From Planctomycetia bacterium (lineage in GTDB: Bacteria > Planctomycetota > Planctomycetia > Pirellulales > Thermoguttaceae), in contig JAUNBF010000034.1 in assembly GCA_030527185.1 (NCBI GenBank), positions 1 to 39,483 on the forward strand: a stretch of 39,483 nt of DNA, in the 5' to 3' direction. Below, piece by piece: positions 7,371-16,046 of this stretch. Position 1 is the stretch's first letter. Every line of letters starts with the position of its first letter. The position numbers and the translations under genes were made by a program. Below the pieces are notes generated by a model that had not been told where the DNA came from, made no database searches, and saw only the letters and a list, made by a program, of their open reading frames with translations.

Positions 7371-9835
7371 TCTCGAACTAATTCCGCATTTTACCCCCCC
7401 CCCCGACTTTAACATCTAGCGTCTTGCTATTTGTCCTGGGGTGGTTCTTTTCTACCTCTCTTCCGGCTCAGACGACCTGGACAGGAAGTACGGACACCAA
7501 TCTTCTGAACGCGGCGAATTGGAGCAACGGTCTTCCTACCGCTACCAATCCAGGAACTATCAATACGGCCATCACGGGGTTGACGAACAAGACGGTGAAC
7601 GGTTTTACGCTTACCTCCTCTGCGAATATCAGTTCCGCATCCACCGATCCTGCCACTCACTGGACGTTGCAGAACGGAGGCATCTGGAATGTCACGGCAG
7701 GGACGCTTTCGGGGCTTTCCGGCCAATATTTCCGTGTGGGAGAAGCTGCGGCAGATCCCGTCTCTATTGTGAATGTTACCGGGACAGGACGTATCGAAAT
7801 GGCCTCCTATTTCCTGTTGGGGAGAGCCGGGTCTGGAGAATTGAATCTTTGTGACAGTGCTTATGTGAAACATGGCTCCAATTCTTTCACCATCGGCGAT
7901 AGCGGTACGGGAAAAGGGACGGTCAATATTTACGACAATGCCACTCTGGAACTCAATGTCACAACGCAGGTGGGAAATCACACCGGTTCGGAGGGCACGA
8001 TCAATATGCACGGCGGTACCCTCACCGGCTCTACCACCATTCGTGTCGGTGGTGGTGACAGCAGTACAGATACGCGGAAAAGTACCGGTTTTTTTAACTA
8101 CACGGCTGGGAAACTGGACATAGCCGTTGCAGTGGGCTGCGGGATCAATGCCACGGGAACGTTTACCGTCAAATCAGGCAGTACGTTGGATGTCACCAAA
8201 AACTTCTACGTTGGTTATGACGCACAAACTGCCGGGGGAAGTCTGATTTTGGAGACAGGCTCCGCGTTGAATCATACGGCAGGTAATTTCAGCGTTGGAG
8301 AAGCGGGAAAGGGCACCGCAACGATTGCCGCTGGAACTTCTTTCTCAAGTACTGTGGGCATTAACGTTGGGAATCAGGCTGGTTCCAACGGAACGATCTC
8401 CGTGGCGGGAACGTTGGCCGCATCTTCGCTGACCGTGGGAAATGCTGGCACGGGGGCACTGGACATTACCGCAGGCGGGAGTGCCAATATCACCTCTTTG
8501 AGAGTGGGATCAGTTGCTTCCGGGCTGGGAACGGTCACTGTTTCAGGGGAAAATGCCAAGTTGGAAACGGTCGGATTCTCGGTTGGTTTTTCCGCGACAG
8601 GCACTTCCGGCACGTCGGGAATTGAAACGTATGGCGGGTCGTTGGTGGTTGGAAATGGTGGAGCATGGGTCGATTCGAGTACCGGTTCCGTAACGGTTTA
8701 TATCGGCCAGAATGCAGGTTCGACCGGAAAAGTCGAGATTGCCGAAGGGGGAACGGTTGATTTCGGAAGTGATTCCAGTAAAACCTTGAACGTGGGACAC
8801 CTGGGGACGGGTCTCTTGCACTATAATTCTACGGGCAATCATACGCTGGGTCTGACCATCCGTGTAGGAAGAGAGAAATCTGGTGTGGGAACGGTCGATA
8901 TCGAAAAAGGAACCGTTACCCAGACGGGTGGCCGCTATTTCATTGTTGGTCATGCGGGCAAGGGTTATTTGAATATCCACAACGGCGGAACGTTGGATGC
9001 CAGTCAACTTTATGTGGGAGATTCAAAAGGTTCCGGCGCTCATGGAGAAATCCAGGTCTCGGATCGTGGAAAAATCAAGACGAACAATTTCTATATGGCG
9101 GACAAGGACACGACCACCGCGTTGGTCAATATCAACGAAGGAGGGACGATTAACGCAACCACCACCAAAATCGGATACAGCCAGCATTGGGGTGATACGG
9201 ATCCAACGAAACAACAATATGGCGGAAGTGCCACGTTCAATCTGAATGGCGGAACATTCACATCCAATACGTTCCAGATCGGAAAGACGAGCGAGGTCAA
9301 CATCCTGTCGGGAAGTTTCACCAATTCCGGGGCACTCTCCATTTACGGCACGAGTGAATTGAACCTGGAAAAGGGGACTTTTTCCACTGGCTCGATCTCG
9401 CAAAATGACGATTCGGTCATTCGGTTCACGCAGGGAATTGATTTCACCGCCGGAGATTATGCCATGAATGGTGGTCGGCTGGAAGTGGCGATTTCTTCAG
9501 CGCTGGAGGGTGGTAAAGATGCTTACCTGGAATTTACGGGAGAAGTTCAATTGCTGAACGGCGAAATTATTCTGGATTTTGACGAAGTTTTTCTGGAAAC
9601 GTTGGAAATGGGAACGTCGATTCCGATTTTAAGTGCGGAAACGCTGTCGGATGTAGCTCTTTCCATTTCAGGGAATACCAGCATTCCATCCGCATTCTGG
9701 TCGTATCATATCGACAATGGGATTCTCTATGCCGACATGAGTGTTCCCGAACCCTCGACCTTACTTCTTCTGTTAGGAGGCTTCCTTGGTCTGCTGGGTT
9801 GGAAACAGTGGAAACGGAAAAGCAATGTTTTCTGA
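7368..9835 (+). CDS. PEP-CTERM surface repeat protein, out of frame at C11
   Basis: The uninterrupted frame runs 7424-9835 (803 residues from a TTG with no ribosome-binding site). With one more C the product would start MSRTNSAFYPPPPTL and run into the hydrophobic signal segment VLLFVLGWFFSTSLPAQ. The body is made of irregular 20-25 residue repeats rich in G, T, S and N (patterns like VGNAGTGALDITAGG), expected to fold as an extracellular beta-helix. It opens with WTGSTDTNLLNAANWSNG, seen in many such proteins. The C-terminus has the sorting signal VPEPSTLLLLLGGFLGL followed by WKQWKRK, recognised by exosortases. It is followed 29 bases later by a DUF1559 gene. As read it is OFF unless slippage or miscalling is corrected. 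Confidence 0.8.
7394..7404 (+). repeat. C11 homopolymer tract (putative phase-variation switch)
   Basis: Eleven cytosines follow TTAC nine codons after the ATG at 7368. With 11 C the frame stops at 7410 after 14 codons; with 12 or 9 C the ATG joins the 9835 stop. The tract is one of only three mononucleotide runs of ten or more in the window, all in surface genes. Confidence 0.85.
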
Positions 9836-9864
9836 GGCAAGGTGTTCCTAATTTGGGGTAAAAA

Positions 9865-10830
9865 ATGAAAAAGGGATTTACGTTAGTGGAGTTATTGGTG
9901 GTGATTGCCATCATCGGTATGTTGGTGGGGCTACTTCTCCCCGCGGTGCAACAGGCACGGGAAGCGGCTCGGCAAATGCAGTGCAATAATCACTTGCGGC
10001 AATTGGGGTTGGCGGCGTTGAATTACGAATCCTCCCACCAGTCTTTTCCTTCCGCTGGTTGGGTTTATAATTGGGCTGGCGACCCCGATCGTGGACTGGG
10101 GAAAAAGCAACCGGGAGGATGGCCGTTTTCGCTTCTTCCCTATTTGGAACAAAATGCCCTGTTCATGCTCGGCTCCAACGGAAACCCCAGCAGTCCCGAC
10201 CGGGCGAAAATTACGCAAGTGGTGCAAACGCCCTTGAGTATTTTTCACTGCCCGTCCCGCCGCGTGCCGAAACTTTATTCTTCTTACAATGGTACCGATT
10301 ACATTTCCCCAACTTCCAATTGCAATCGGGTGGAAGAATTGGCTAAAGGGGATTATGCTGCCAACTACGGGGACATTGTGGTGGATGAAAACCGTTTCTA
10401 TCCAGGGAGTTACGCGGAGGTGGACAAGGCGAACTATACCTGGCCAACACAAGTTGCCACAGGGGTGATTTACTCCTGTAGCGAAGTCCCGTTGGGAGAA
10501 ATCCGGGATGGCACCACGAATACCTATCTTATCGGCGAGCGATTTATCAAAAACGACGCTTATGAAACGTGGAGTTCTGCCGATGACAATGGCGTTTACT
10601 GCGGTACCGACCCGGATAATTCGCGAAGTACGAGTACAGATTTGGCTCCCCCCATGCAGGATCGTGCCGGATATGCCAGTTTTGCTCAATTTTTCGGCAG
10701 CACGCACAGTGGTTCTTTCGGAATGGCCATGTGCGACGGTTCCGTTCACCGAATCACTTACAGCATTGATCGGGAAGTCCACCGGGACTTGGGAAATCGA
10801 AGTGATGGAAATGTAGCCACACTTCCCTAA
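9865..10830 (+). CDS. DUF1559 pseudopilin-like protein
   Basis: This 321-residue protein begins with a type IV pilin/pseudopilin leader (MKKG then FTLVELLVVIAIIG, processed after Gly4, with Glu in the +5 region) and the following AVQQAREAARQMQCNNHLRQLG typical of DUF1559 proteins. The C-terminal signature H-x9-DG is present as THSGSFGMAMCDGSVH. This family is hugely expanded in planctomycetes; individual roles are unknown. It is probably surface- or periplasm-exposed and anchored by the N-terminal helix. The gap to the PEP-CTERM gene is 29 bases without a terminator, so the two are likely cotranscribed and would both sit at the cell surface. Confidence 0.92.
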   Translation: MKKGFTLVELLVVIAIIGMLVGLLLPAVQQAREAARQMQCNNHLRQLGLAALNYESSHQSFPSAGWVYNWAGDPDRGLGKKQPGGWPFSLLPYLEQNALFMLGSNGNPSSPDRAKITQVVQTPLSIFHCPSRRVPKLYSSYNGTDYISPTSNCNRVEELAKGDYAANYGDIVVDENRFYPGSYAEVDKANYTWPTQVATGVIYSCSEVPLGEIRDGTTNTYLIGERFIKNDAYETWSSADDNGVYCGTDPDNSRSTSTDLAPPMQDRAGYASFAQFFGSTHSGSFGMAMCDGSVHRITYSIDREVHRDLGNRSDGNVATLP

Positions 10831-10847
10831 ATAAGAATTTCGGAAAA

Positions 10848-10877
10848 ATCCGCCGTGTATCGAGTTTCACGGCGGAT
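10848..10877 (-). terminator. Terminator between convergent DUF1559 and epimerase genes
   Basis: ATCCGCCGTG and CACGGCGGAT form a perfect 10-bp GC-rich stem. On the minus strand it is followed by TTTTTCC, a standard intrinsic terminator for the epimerase gene; it may also slow transcription from the plus strand. Confidence 0.8.
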
Positions 10878-10890
10878 AACTCTATCGCGG

Positions 10891-12249
10891 TTATTTTTTC
10901 TCTTGCTGAATCAATGTTTCCAGCATATCCGAAACGTTCAGGAGTGCTCGGACTTCGTGATAGGCCGTTTTCCAGAGGTGAGCTTTTTGTAAACCGCGTG
11001 TGACTTGGGAAAATCGATTGTCCAGACCACGGGGATTGCTCCCATCATCATCCGTGACGGGATACCAGCCACCATATTCCGCGTCGAGGATGGACTTTTC
11101 GATGAAATCCCACTGTTTGACAAAGGCCTCGTAATATTTTTTCTCACCATACCGCCAGTACATCCGCAGGGTGGTGTTCAAGCCTTCCGCCTGGACCCAC
11201 CAGAACTTGGTTTTGTCCGCCGCATGACCAAAAGTGGCACCGTCGTAATAAAAGCCACCGTAAGTGTTGTCCCAGCCAAATTCCAGCGAATGATCGACCA
11301 GGTCTTTGCAGACACGGAGCGTCTTTTCATCGTCCGGTCGGCCCAGAATGGCAATCGCTTCCTCCATCAGGTAGGCGGTCTCAATGTCGTGCCCGAAAGA
11401 GACGTAGGTAGCTGCAGGCGTCCAGTCGGCACGGAAAAACTGCCGCATCGCTCCCGGCCAGGTGGTTACTTTGTCGCGCATGATCACGAGAAGTTCCTCC
11501 AGACGCTCTCGCAACGTTTCGTCCTTCCAAACACGATACAATTCGGTGTAGGCTTCCAGAAGATGGAGGTGCGTATTCATCGACTTGCAGCCGAGCAACT
11601 CCCGCGTCTTCCCTTTCGTGACCTCCGGTCGGTCGGCAGGGGGAGCCATCATGGGAGTGCCGTCCCGATAAAATGCTTCCCGATAACCCGTATTTTCCGC
11701 GTCATGACCATATTTATCCAGCCACCGGAACGTCTCCACAGCCAAATCCAGCACCTCCTTTTTCCCCGTCAGGCGATACACGTTGGCCAGACCATAAATG
11801 GCGAAGGAAATACCGTAGGCATGTTTCATTTCCGAATTCGCGGTACTCAAAGGAGTGCCGTCCGCCTGGACTTCCCAGTAAAATCCACCATACTCCTTAT
11901 CCCACATGTGTTCGGCTAGAAAGCGATAACCGTTCCACGCCACAGGAGTCAGTTCCTCCCGCCACTCCGGTCGCCGCAACGCGACTTCCGCCGCCACCCA
12001 AGCCATGCGTGACTGCTGCACAATCCCTTTTGTTTCATAGGGTTGGAGCGTCCAGTCCCGATCAATGATGGAATGGTACCCACCCCGTTCGATGTCCACG
12101 GAAAGGGGATACCAGAGCTGCAAATCCCGCTTCAATTCCGCGTCTACCTTGGCCTTCATTTTTTGCAATGAAGGTAATTCTTCTCCTTGAAGCGTCATTC
12201 CTGACAGGAGAAAACAAAGTGTGAAAAAAGACCCATAGTTTTGAAACAT
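10891..12249 (-). CDS. Secreted AGE-family (N-acylglucosamine/cellobiose 2-epimerase-like) protein
   Basis: This 452-residue (alpha/alpha)6-barrel epimerase-family protein would interconvert C2 epimers at a sugar reducing end, or isomerise an aldose. Family features are GGYHSIIDRDW, RMAWVAAEVALR, EYGGFYWEV, the histidine motif SFGHDIETAYLMEEA, KFWWVQAEGLNTTLRMY and EYGGWYPVTDDDG. The ATG at 12249 is chosen because AGGAGG lies five bases upstream and the start gives a signal-like segment (MFQNYGSFFTLCFLLSGMTL). Export is unusual for this family and suggests periplasmic sugar work. It is divergent from the XylR-like regulator and shares a promoter-proximal motif with the xylanase, so its substrate may be a xylan-derived or beta-mannan/cellulose oligosaccharide (inference). 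Confidence 0.85.
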   Translation of the reverse strand: MFQNYGSFFTLCFLLSGMTLQGEELPSLQKMKAKVDAELKRDLQLWYPLSVDIERGGYHSIIDRDWTLQPYETKGIVQQSRMAWVAAEVALRRPEWREELTPVAWNGYRFLAEHMWDKEYGGFYWEVQADGTPLSTANSEMKHAYGISFAIYGLANVYRLTGKKEVLDLAVETFRWLDKYGHDAENTGYREAFYRDGTPMMAPPADRPEVTKGKTRELLGCKSMNTHLHLLEAYTELYRVWKDETLRERLEELLVIMRDKVTTWPGAMRQFFRADWTPAATYVSFGHDIETAYLMEEAIAILGRPDDEKTLRVCKDLVDHSLEFGWDNTYGGFYYDGATFGHAADKTKFWWVQAEGLNTTLRMYWRYGEKKYYEAFVKQWDFIEKSILDAEYGGWYPVTDDDGSNPRGLDNRFSQVTRGLQKAHLWKTAYHEVRALLNVSDMLETLIQQEKK

Positions 12250-12296
12250 GACAACCTCCTGAGATTTTATAAAACCATTCTCCACCGTAAAGTTTT

Positions 12297-12325
12297 ATCT
12301 TATCATCTCCGCCGAAGAATTACAA
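12297..12325 (-). promoter_or_regulatory. Candidate promoter of the epimerase gene
   Basis: On the minus strand TTGTAA (12320-12325) and TAAGAT (12297-12302) are separated by 17 bases. The start codon lies about 48 bases downstream of the -10 box. Confidence 0.5.
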
Positions 12326-12347
12326 GCCCTGATTTTATATAATATCG

Positions 12348-12378
12348 GATAAAAAAACTATAAAATAGGTCGAAAATA
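12348..12378 (+). promoter_or_regulatory. Candidate XylR-like operator, epimerase side
   Basis: This block shares GATAAAAA, CTATAA-AT and GG(A/T)CGAAAATA with 5751-5780, same orientation relative to a minus-strand gene. It lies 22 bases upstream of the predicted -35 box here, against two bases at the xylanase; the 20-base difference is about two helical turns. It sits in the intergenic region next to the regulator gene itself. Confidence 0.5.
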
Positions 12379-12520
12379 AAGACTTCGGGAGAAAAGATTC
12401 CCACATTTCTGAAAAAATTGAGGTGGAACGGGTATACAAAGAGTGAATTATCAGGTAAAATGTTGGTAGTGAACGGTTGAAAAGGAAATGCCCCAAAAAT
12501 GGTTCTGTCAGGTAGTCAGC

Positions 12521-13705
12521 ATGGTCTTCTCAAGAAAGAAAAAACGGCGTGTCGTCGTCATTATTGAAACCACCCGTGCCTATTCCCGAGAGGTGATTCG
12601 TGGAATCGCACGATACAATCGGGAACATGGCGACTGGATGGTGGAGTTCAGTCCGCGTGGGTTGGAGGATCATTCTTCCCTTTGGTTGAAAGACTGGCGT
12701 GCCGACGGGATTTTTGCGCGGATTAACAGCACTACTTTCATGGAAACGATTCTGGAAACGGGGATTCCCACGATTGACTTGCGTCGCACGATTTTGCATC
12801 CGAAAATCCCTCAAATTGGGCCGGATGACCGAAAAGTGACCGAACTGTTGTTCCACCACTTTCGTCAGTTGGGATTTCTTTCGTTTGGTTTTCTGGGCGT
12901 GCGTGCGGAACCGCATACTTCCATGGCGATACGGAGGAAGAGTTTTGCGGAACTGGTGAAAAAGGAAAAATTACAGTATTCGCAGTTGATTGTTTCGGAC
13001 GTGATGGATAATACGTATCGTCTTTCTGCCCGCAAGCGAAATATGTATATGCGGATTCGGAAGTGGCTTCAGGAACTCCCGCCGCAGACCGCCATTGTCG
13101 GGTGCAATGACGATATGGCTTTTCGGATTCTGGAGGAGTGCCGTTCGTTGGGAATTGCGATACCGGATACGTTTGCCATTGCGGGAATCGGGAATGACGA
13201 ATGTTTTTGCGAACTGGGACACCCGTCGATGACCAGCGTGGACTTGAACCCCCAGCGAATCGGCTATGAAGCGGCTGTTTTGCTGGAAAAATTGATGCGT
13301 GGGGAGAAGGTGCCCCATGCGTCGTACGTGGAACCTTGGGGAGTGGTGCCGCGAGTCTCCAGCGATACGGTCGCGACGGACGACGAGGCAATTACGATTG
13401 CGCTGCAATTCATTCGGGAACATGCCTGCGAGGAAATTGGTATCCGGGATGTTCTGGATCAGGTTCATCTTTCGCGAGTGTCGTTGGAAAAACGGTTCAA
13501 AAAGTTCCTGGGAAGGACGATTTATCAGGAAATCATGCGATTGCGTCTCGATCATGTGCGAAAACTCCTTGCCACGACGCAGATGTCGCACAAACAGATT
13601 GCTCGGGAAGCGGGTTTTCGGTATCAGGAGTACATGATGCGCGTTTTTCGACAGATGACCGGAATGACACTGAAAAAATACCGTGAAACAAACCGAATCA
13701 CCTAA
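12521..13705 (+). CDS. XylR-like transcription regulator (sugar-binding domain plus AraC HTH)
   Basis: About 394 residues. The N-terminal two thirds is a LacI/periplasmic-binding-like sensor of the XylR type (VVVIIETTRAYSREVIRGIA, then PQIGPDDRKVTELLFHHF, CNDDMAFRILEECRSLGI and AGIGNDECFCELGHPSMTSV). The last 100 residues are an AraC double helix-turn-helix ending FRYQEYMMRVFRQMTGMTLK. Relatives bind xylose or other sugars and activate xylan/xylose genes. The start at 12521 (MVFSRKKKRR) leaves a basic N-terminus before the sensor; an ATG at 12488 has AAGGA too close to it. It is divergent from the epimerase, and the shared motif at 12348-12378 and 5751-5780 makes both that gene and the xylanase operon plausible targets. 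Confidence 0.85.
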   Translation: MVFSRKKKRRVVVIIETTRAYSREVIRGIARYNREHGDWMVEFSPRGLEDHSSLWLKDWRADGIFARINSTTFMETILETGIPTIDLRRTILHPKIPQIGPDDRKVTELLFHHFRQLGFLSFGFLGVRAEPHTSMAIRRKSFAELVKKEKLQYSQLIVSDVMDNTYRLSARKRNMYMRIRKWLQELPPQTAIVGCNDDMAFRILEECRSLGIAIPDTFAIAGIGNDECFCELGHPSMTSVDLNPQRIGYEAAVLLEKLMRGEKVPHASYVEPWGVVPRVSSDTVATDDEAITIALQFIREHACEEIGIRDVLDQVHLSRVSLEKRFKKFLGRTIYQEIMRLRLDHVRKLLATTQMSHKQIAREAGFRYQEYMMRVFRQMTGMTLKKYRETNRIT

Positions 13706-13719
13706 CCCCATTAATCATT

Positions 13720-15006
13720 ATGAAAAAGCTTTTTCCATCGGGGGTCATTCATGCCCGCGTCATTCCGCCAGGTTCCAAGAGCATTACCAATCGAGCGTTG
13801 GTGATTGCGGCGGCAGCCGAGGGAACGTCGGTACTGAAAGGCGTTCTGGACAGTGAAGATACGCAGGTGATGCGGGAGTCGCTTTCCCGGCTGGGGATTG
13901 CCTGGCGACACGACCCCGATTCCGCAACGCTTTGGGTCGAAGGGTGTGGCGGAAATCGGAGTATGGCGGGGGCGGTGGAACTTTATTGTGCCAATAGCGG
14001 AACGACGCTCCGTTTTCTGACAGCCATGTGCAGCACGTGGAACGGAACGTTTCGACTGGATGGTATCGAGCGGATGCGGCAACGTCCGATTGGCGATTTG
14101 CTGCACGGTTTGCAACAATTGGGAGTGGAGATTCGCAGCGAGGCGGAAAACGATTGTCCTCCCGTGGTGATTCAGGCCAATGGTCTGCGGGGAGGCACCG
14201 CGCAAGTGCCGGGAAACATCTCGAGCCAGTTTCTCAGTGGAATGTTGATGGCGGCGGTTCATGCCCAACAGCCGACGACACTGGAAGTGACGGGGAAGTT
14301 GGTTTCCCGGCCTTACATTGAGATGACGCTGGCGGTCATGCGGGCATTTGGAGGAAAGGTGGAAGTCGAAGGGGAAAACCGGTTCCTTCTTCCTGCCGGA
14401 CAACGGTACCACGGCAGCGAATACGTGATTGAACCGGACGCGTCGGCGGCAAGTTATTTTTTTGCGGCAGCGGCGGTGGCGGGGGGCGAAATGACGGTGG
14501 AAAATCTCTCCCGAAATTCGCTTCAGGGAGATATTCGTTTTTGCGATTGTCTTGAAAAAATGGGTTGTGAGGTGGAATATCGGGAGCGGGAAGTGGTGGT
14601 GCGTCGAAGGCCGGAAACGCGGTTGCGTGGGCTGGAAGTCGATATGCACGATATTAGTGATACCGCCCAGACACTCTCTGTCGTGGCGTTGTTTGCCGAT
14701 TCTCCCACCACGATTCGGAACGTGGCCAACATGCGTGTGAAAGAAACGGACCGAATCCATGCCGTTGTGACGGAGTTGCGAAAATTGGGTGCCCGGGTGG
14801 AAGAATTTCCCGATGGACTGAAAATCTGGCCGCTCGAAAAATGGCCGGAAAAGGAGATTCGTGTGGAGACATGGAACGATCACCGAATGGCCATGAGTTT
14901 TGCGGTGGCAGGGCTGAAAATTCCTGGCGTCGTGATTCTGAATCCCGAATGTACGGCCAAAACGTATCCCCACTTCTTTGAAGATTGGGAAAAAATCAGG
15001 AAATAA
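13720..15006 (+). CDS. aroA: 3-phosphoshikimate 1-carboxyvinyltransferase (EPSP synthase)
   Basis: This 428-residue enzyme transfers the enolpyruvyl group of phosphoenolpyruvate to shikimate-3-phosphate in aromatic amino acid synthesis. Motifs are PPGSKSITNRAL (substrate-binding Lys and Ser), NSGTTLRFL, QRPIGDL, DASAASYFFAAAAVAGG, the catalytic region DISDTAQTLSV, VKETDRI and DHRMAMSFAVAGL. NSGTT at the PEP-binding loop is of the class II type. Length and motif order are normal. It starts 14 bases after the regulator gene and is followed 28 bases later by the glycosyltransferase, so all three may share a transcript although functions differ. No good Shine-Dalgarno site precedes the ATG. Confidence 0.95.
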   Translation: MKKLFPSGVIHARVIPPGSKSITNRALVIAAAAEGTSVLKGVLDSEDTQVMRESLSRLGIAWRHDPDSATLWVEGCGGNRSMAGAVELYCANSGTTLRFLTAMCSTWNGTFRLDGIERMRQRPIGDLLHGLQQLGVEIRSEAENDCPPVVIQANGLRGGTAQVPGNISSQFLSGMLMAAVHAQQPTTLEVTGKLVSRPYIEMTLAVMRAFGGKVEVEGENRFLLPAGQRYHGSEYVIEPDASAASYFFAAAAVAGGEMTVENLSRNSLQGDIRFCDCLEKMGCEVEYREREVVVRRRPETRLRGLEVDMHDISDTAQTLSVVALFADSPTTIRNVANMRVKETDRIHAVVTELRKLGARVEEFPDGLKIWPLEKWPEKEIRVETWNDHRMAMSFAVAGLKIPGVVILNPECTAKTYPHFFEDWEKIRK

Positions 15007-15034
15007 TGGGGAATTTTCAGGAGAACGAAGAGTT

Positions 15035-15969
15035 GTGGAAACGAAAAAGTCTGCGGTCAGCGTAATCATTCCGACGTATCGTCGCGGTGCGCAAATCCGT
15101 GTCAGTGCCGCGAAAATCCAGGAATATCTGGGGCCGGAAGATGAGTTGATTCTGGTCGATCAAACCGAAACACCTTCTGATGAAACGAAAACCTTTTACG
15201 AATCGTTGTTGCGTGATTCCCGCGTTTCGATTTACTACAGTGCCCAAAAATCCTCCGGCCAGGCGCGAAATACGGGGGCTTTTTTTTCACGTGGCGAGGT
15301 TTTACTTTTCTGGGACGATGATTTGGAACCGGTCGGGAACGTGGTGGAGCAACATCGGAAATGGTATCAGAAACCGGATGTCTATGGCGTGGCAGGATGT
15401 TATTGGGGAAATTATCTTTTTCAACCCAAGGGAAACGCGGACGCGTGGAACTTTGCGGCAGGGCACATTTCCCTGCGTCGCGACGTTTTTTTCCAAGTGG
15501 GCGGTTTCAACACGAATTTGGTTTATCCATTTATTCCTGAAGATTATGAGCTACACACAAGACTGGCAAAATACGGGGGGGGGGCAAGATAGTGCCTTTT
15601 CGGAGATGCGGTGGTAACCACGCGGATGTGCATGGCATTTCGTACGGTTCCCGTCAGACACAAGCCTGGTTTTCTGGAGTTTTGCACAATCATTTCTATC
15701 TTTGTCGCGAAGTTTTGTGGGCGAGAAAATTTTCACCTTCGGCCTGTTTTGTGGTACTGCACACGCTTTATTCACTCTTTCGCTACATGTTTCCTCTGAA
15801 ATTGTTACGGCAAAGGGAAATGCGAAAATTACTGATCCAGCAATGGCGAGAAAGTGGGAAGACGTTCCGAAAGGTAGCTCCTCTGGAAGTCCGCTTGCCG
15901 GAAGCGGAGACGATTCCGTGGAAAGTAAAATTTTCCGCATTGCATGAGAGTGAGGAAAAGGCAAAATAG
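15035..15969 (+). CDS. GT2 family glycosyltransferase, frame-broken at a G10 tract
   Basis: The N-terminal part (15035-15592) has the GT-A fold start AVSVIIPTYRRGAQ, the metal-binding FWDDDLEP, GHISLRRDVF with the following VGGFNTN, and the acceptor motif PEDYELHTRLAKYGG. Immediately after that Lys-Tyr lies G10, and the frame ends at TAG three codons later. The C-terminal part continues in another frame to 15969 (KIVPFRRCGGNH, then SGVLHNHFYLCREVLWARKF and a basic tail). With 11 or 8 G the two parts join into one protein of about 311 residues. GTG at 15035 is preferred, with AGGAG 11 bases upstream. The product would act at the inner membrane on surface glycans; the donor sugar is unknown. 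It is probably phase variable, or the tract is miscalled. Confidence 0.78.
15575..15584 (+). repeat. G10 homopolymer tract (putative phase-variation switch)
   Basis: Ten guanines interrupt the glycosyltransferase frame. A length of 11 or 8 restores a single reading frame from 15035 to 15969. Also in this gene is a T8 run (15280-15287) that is in frame. Confidence 0.8.
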
Positions 15970-16046
15970 ACAATTCTGTCGAACTGTTCCGATCGTGAAA
16001 AAGGAAGGAAAGTTTTTGCGAGGATTTTCCGACGTAAAGGGAAGTA

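Noticed and set aside
13711..15069. 452-codon minus-strand frame opposite aroA
   Set aside because: aroA is unambiguous; the antisense product has no domain and no start signal.
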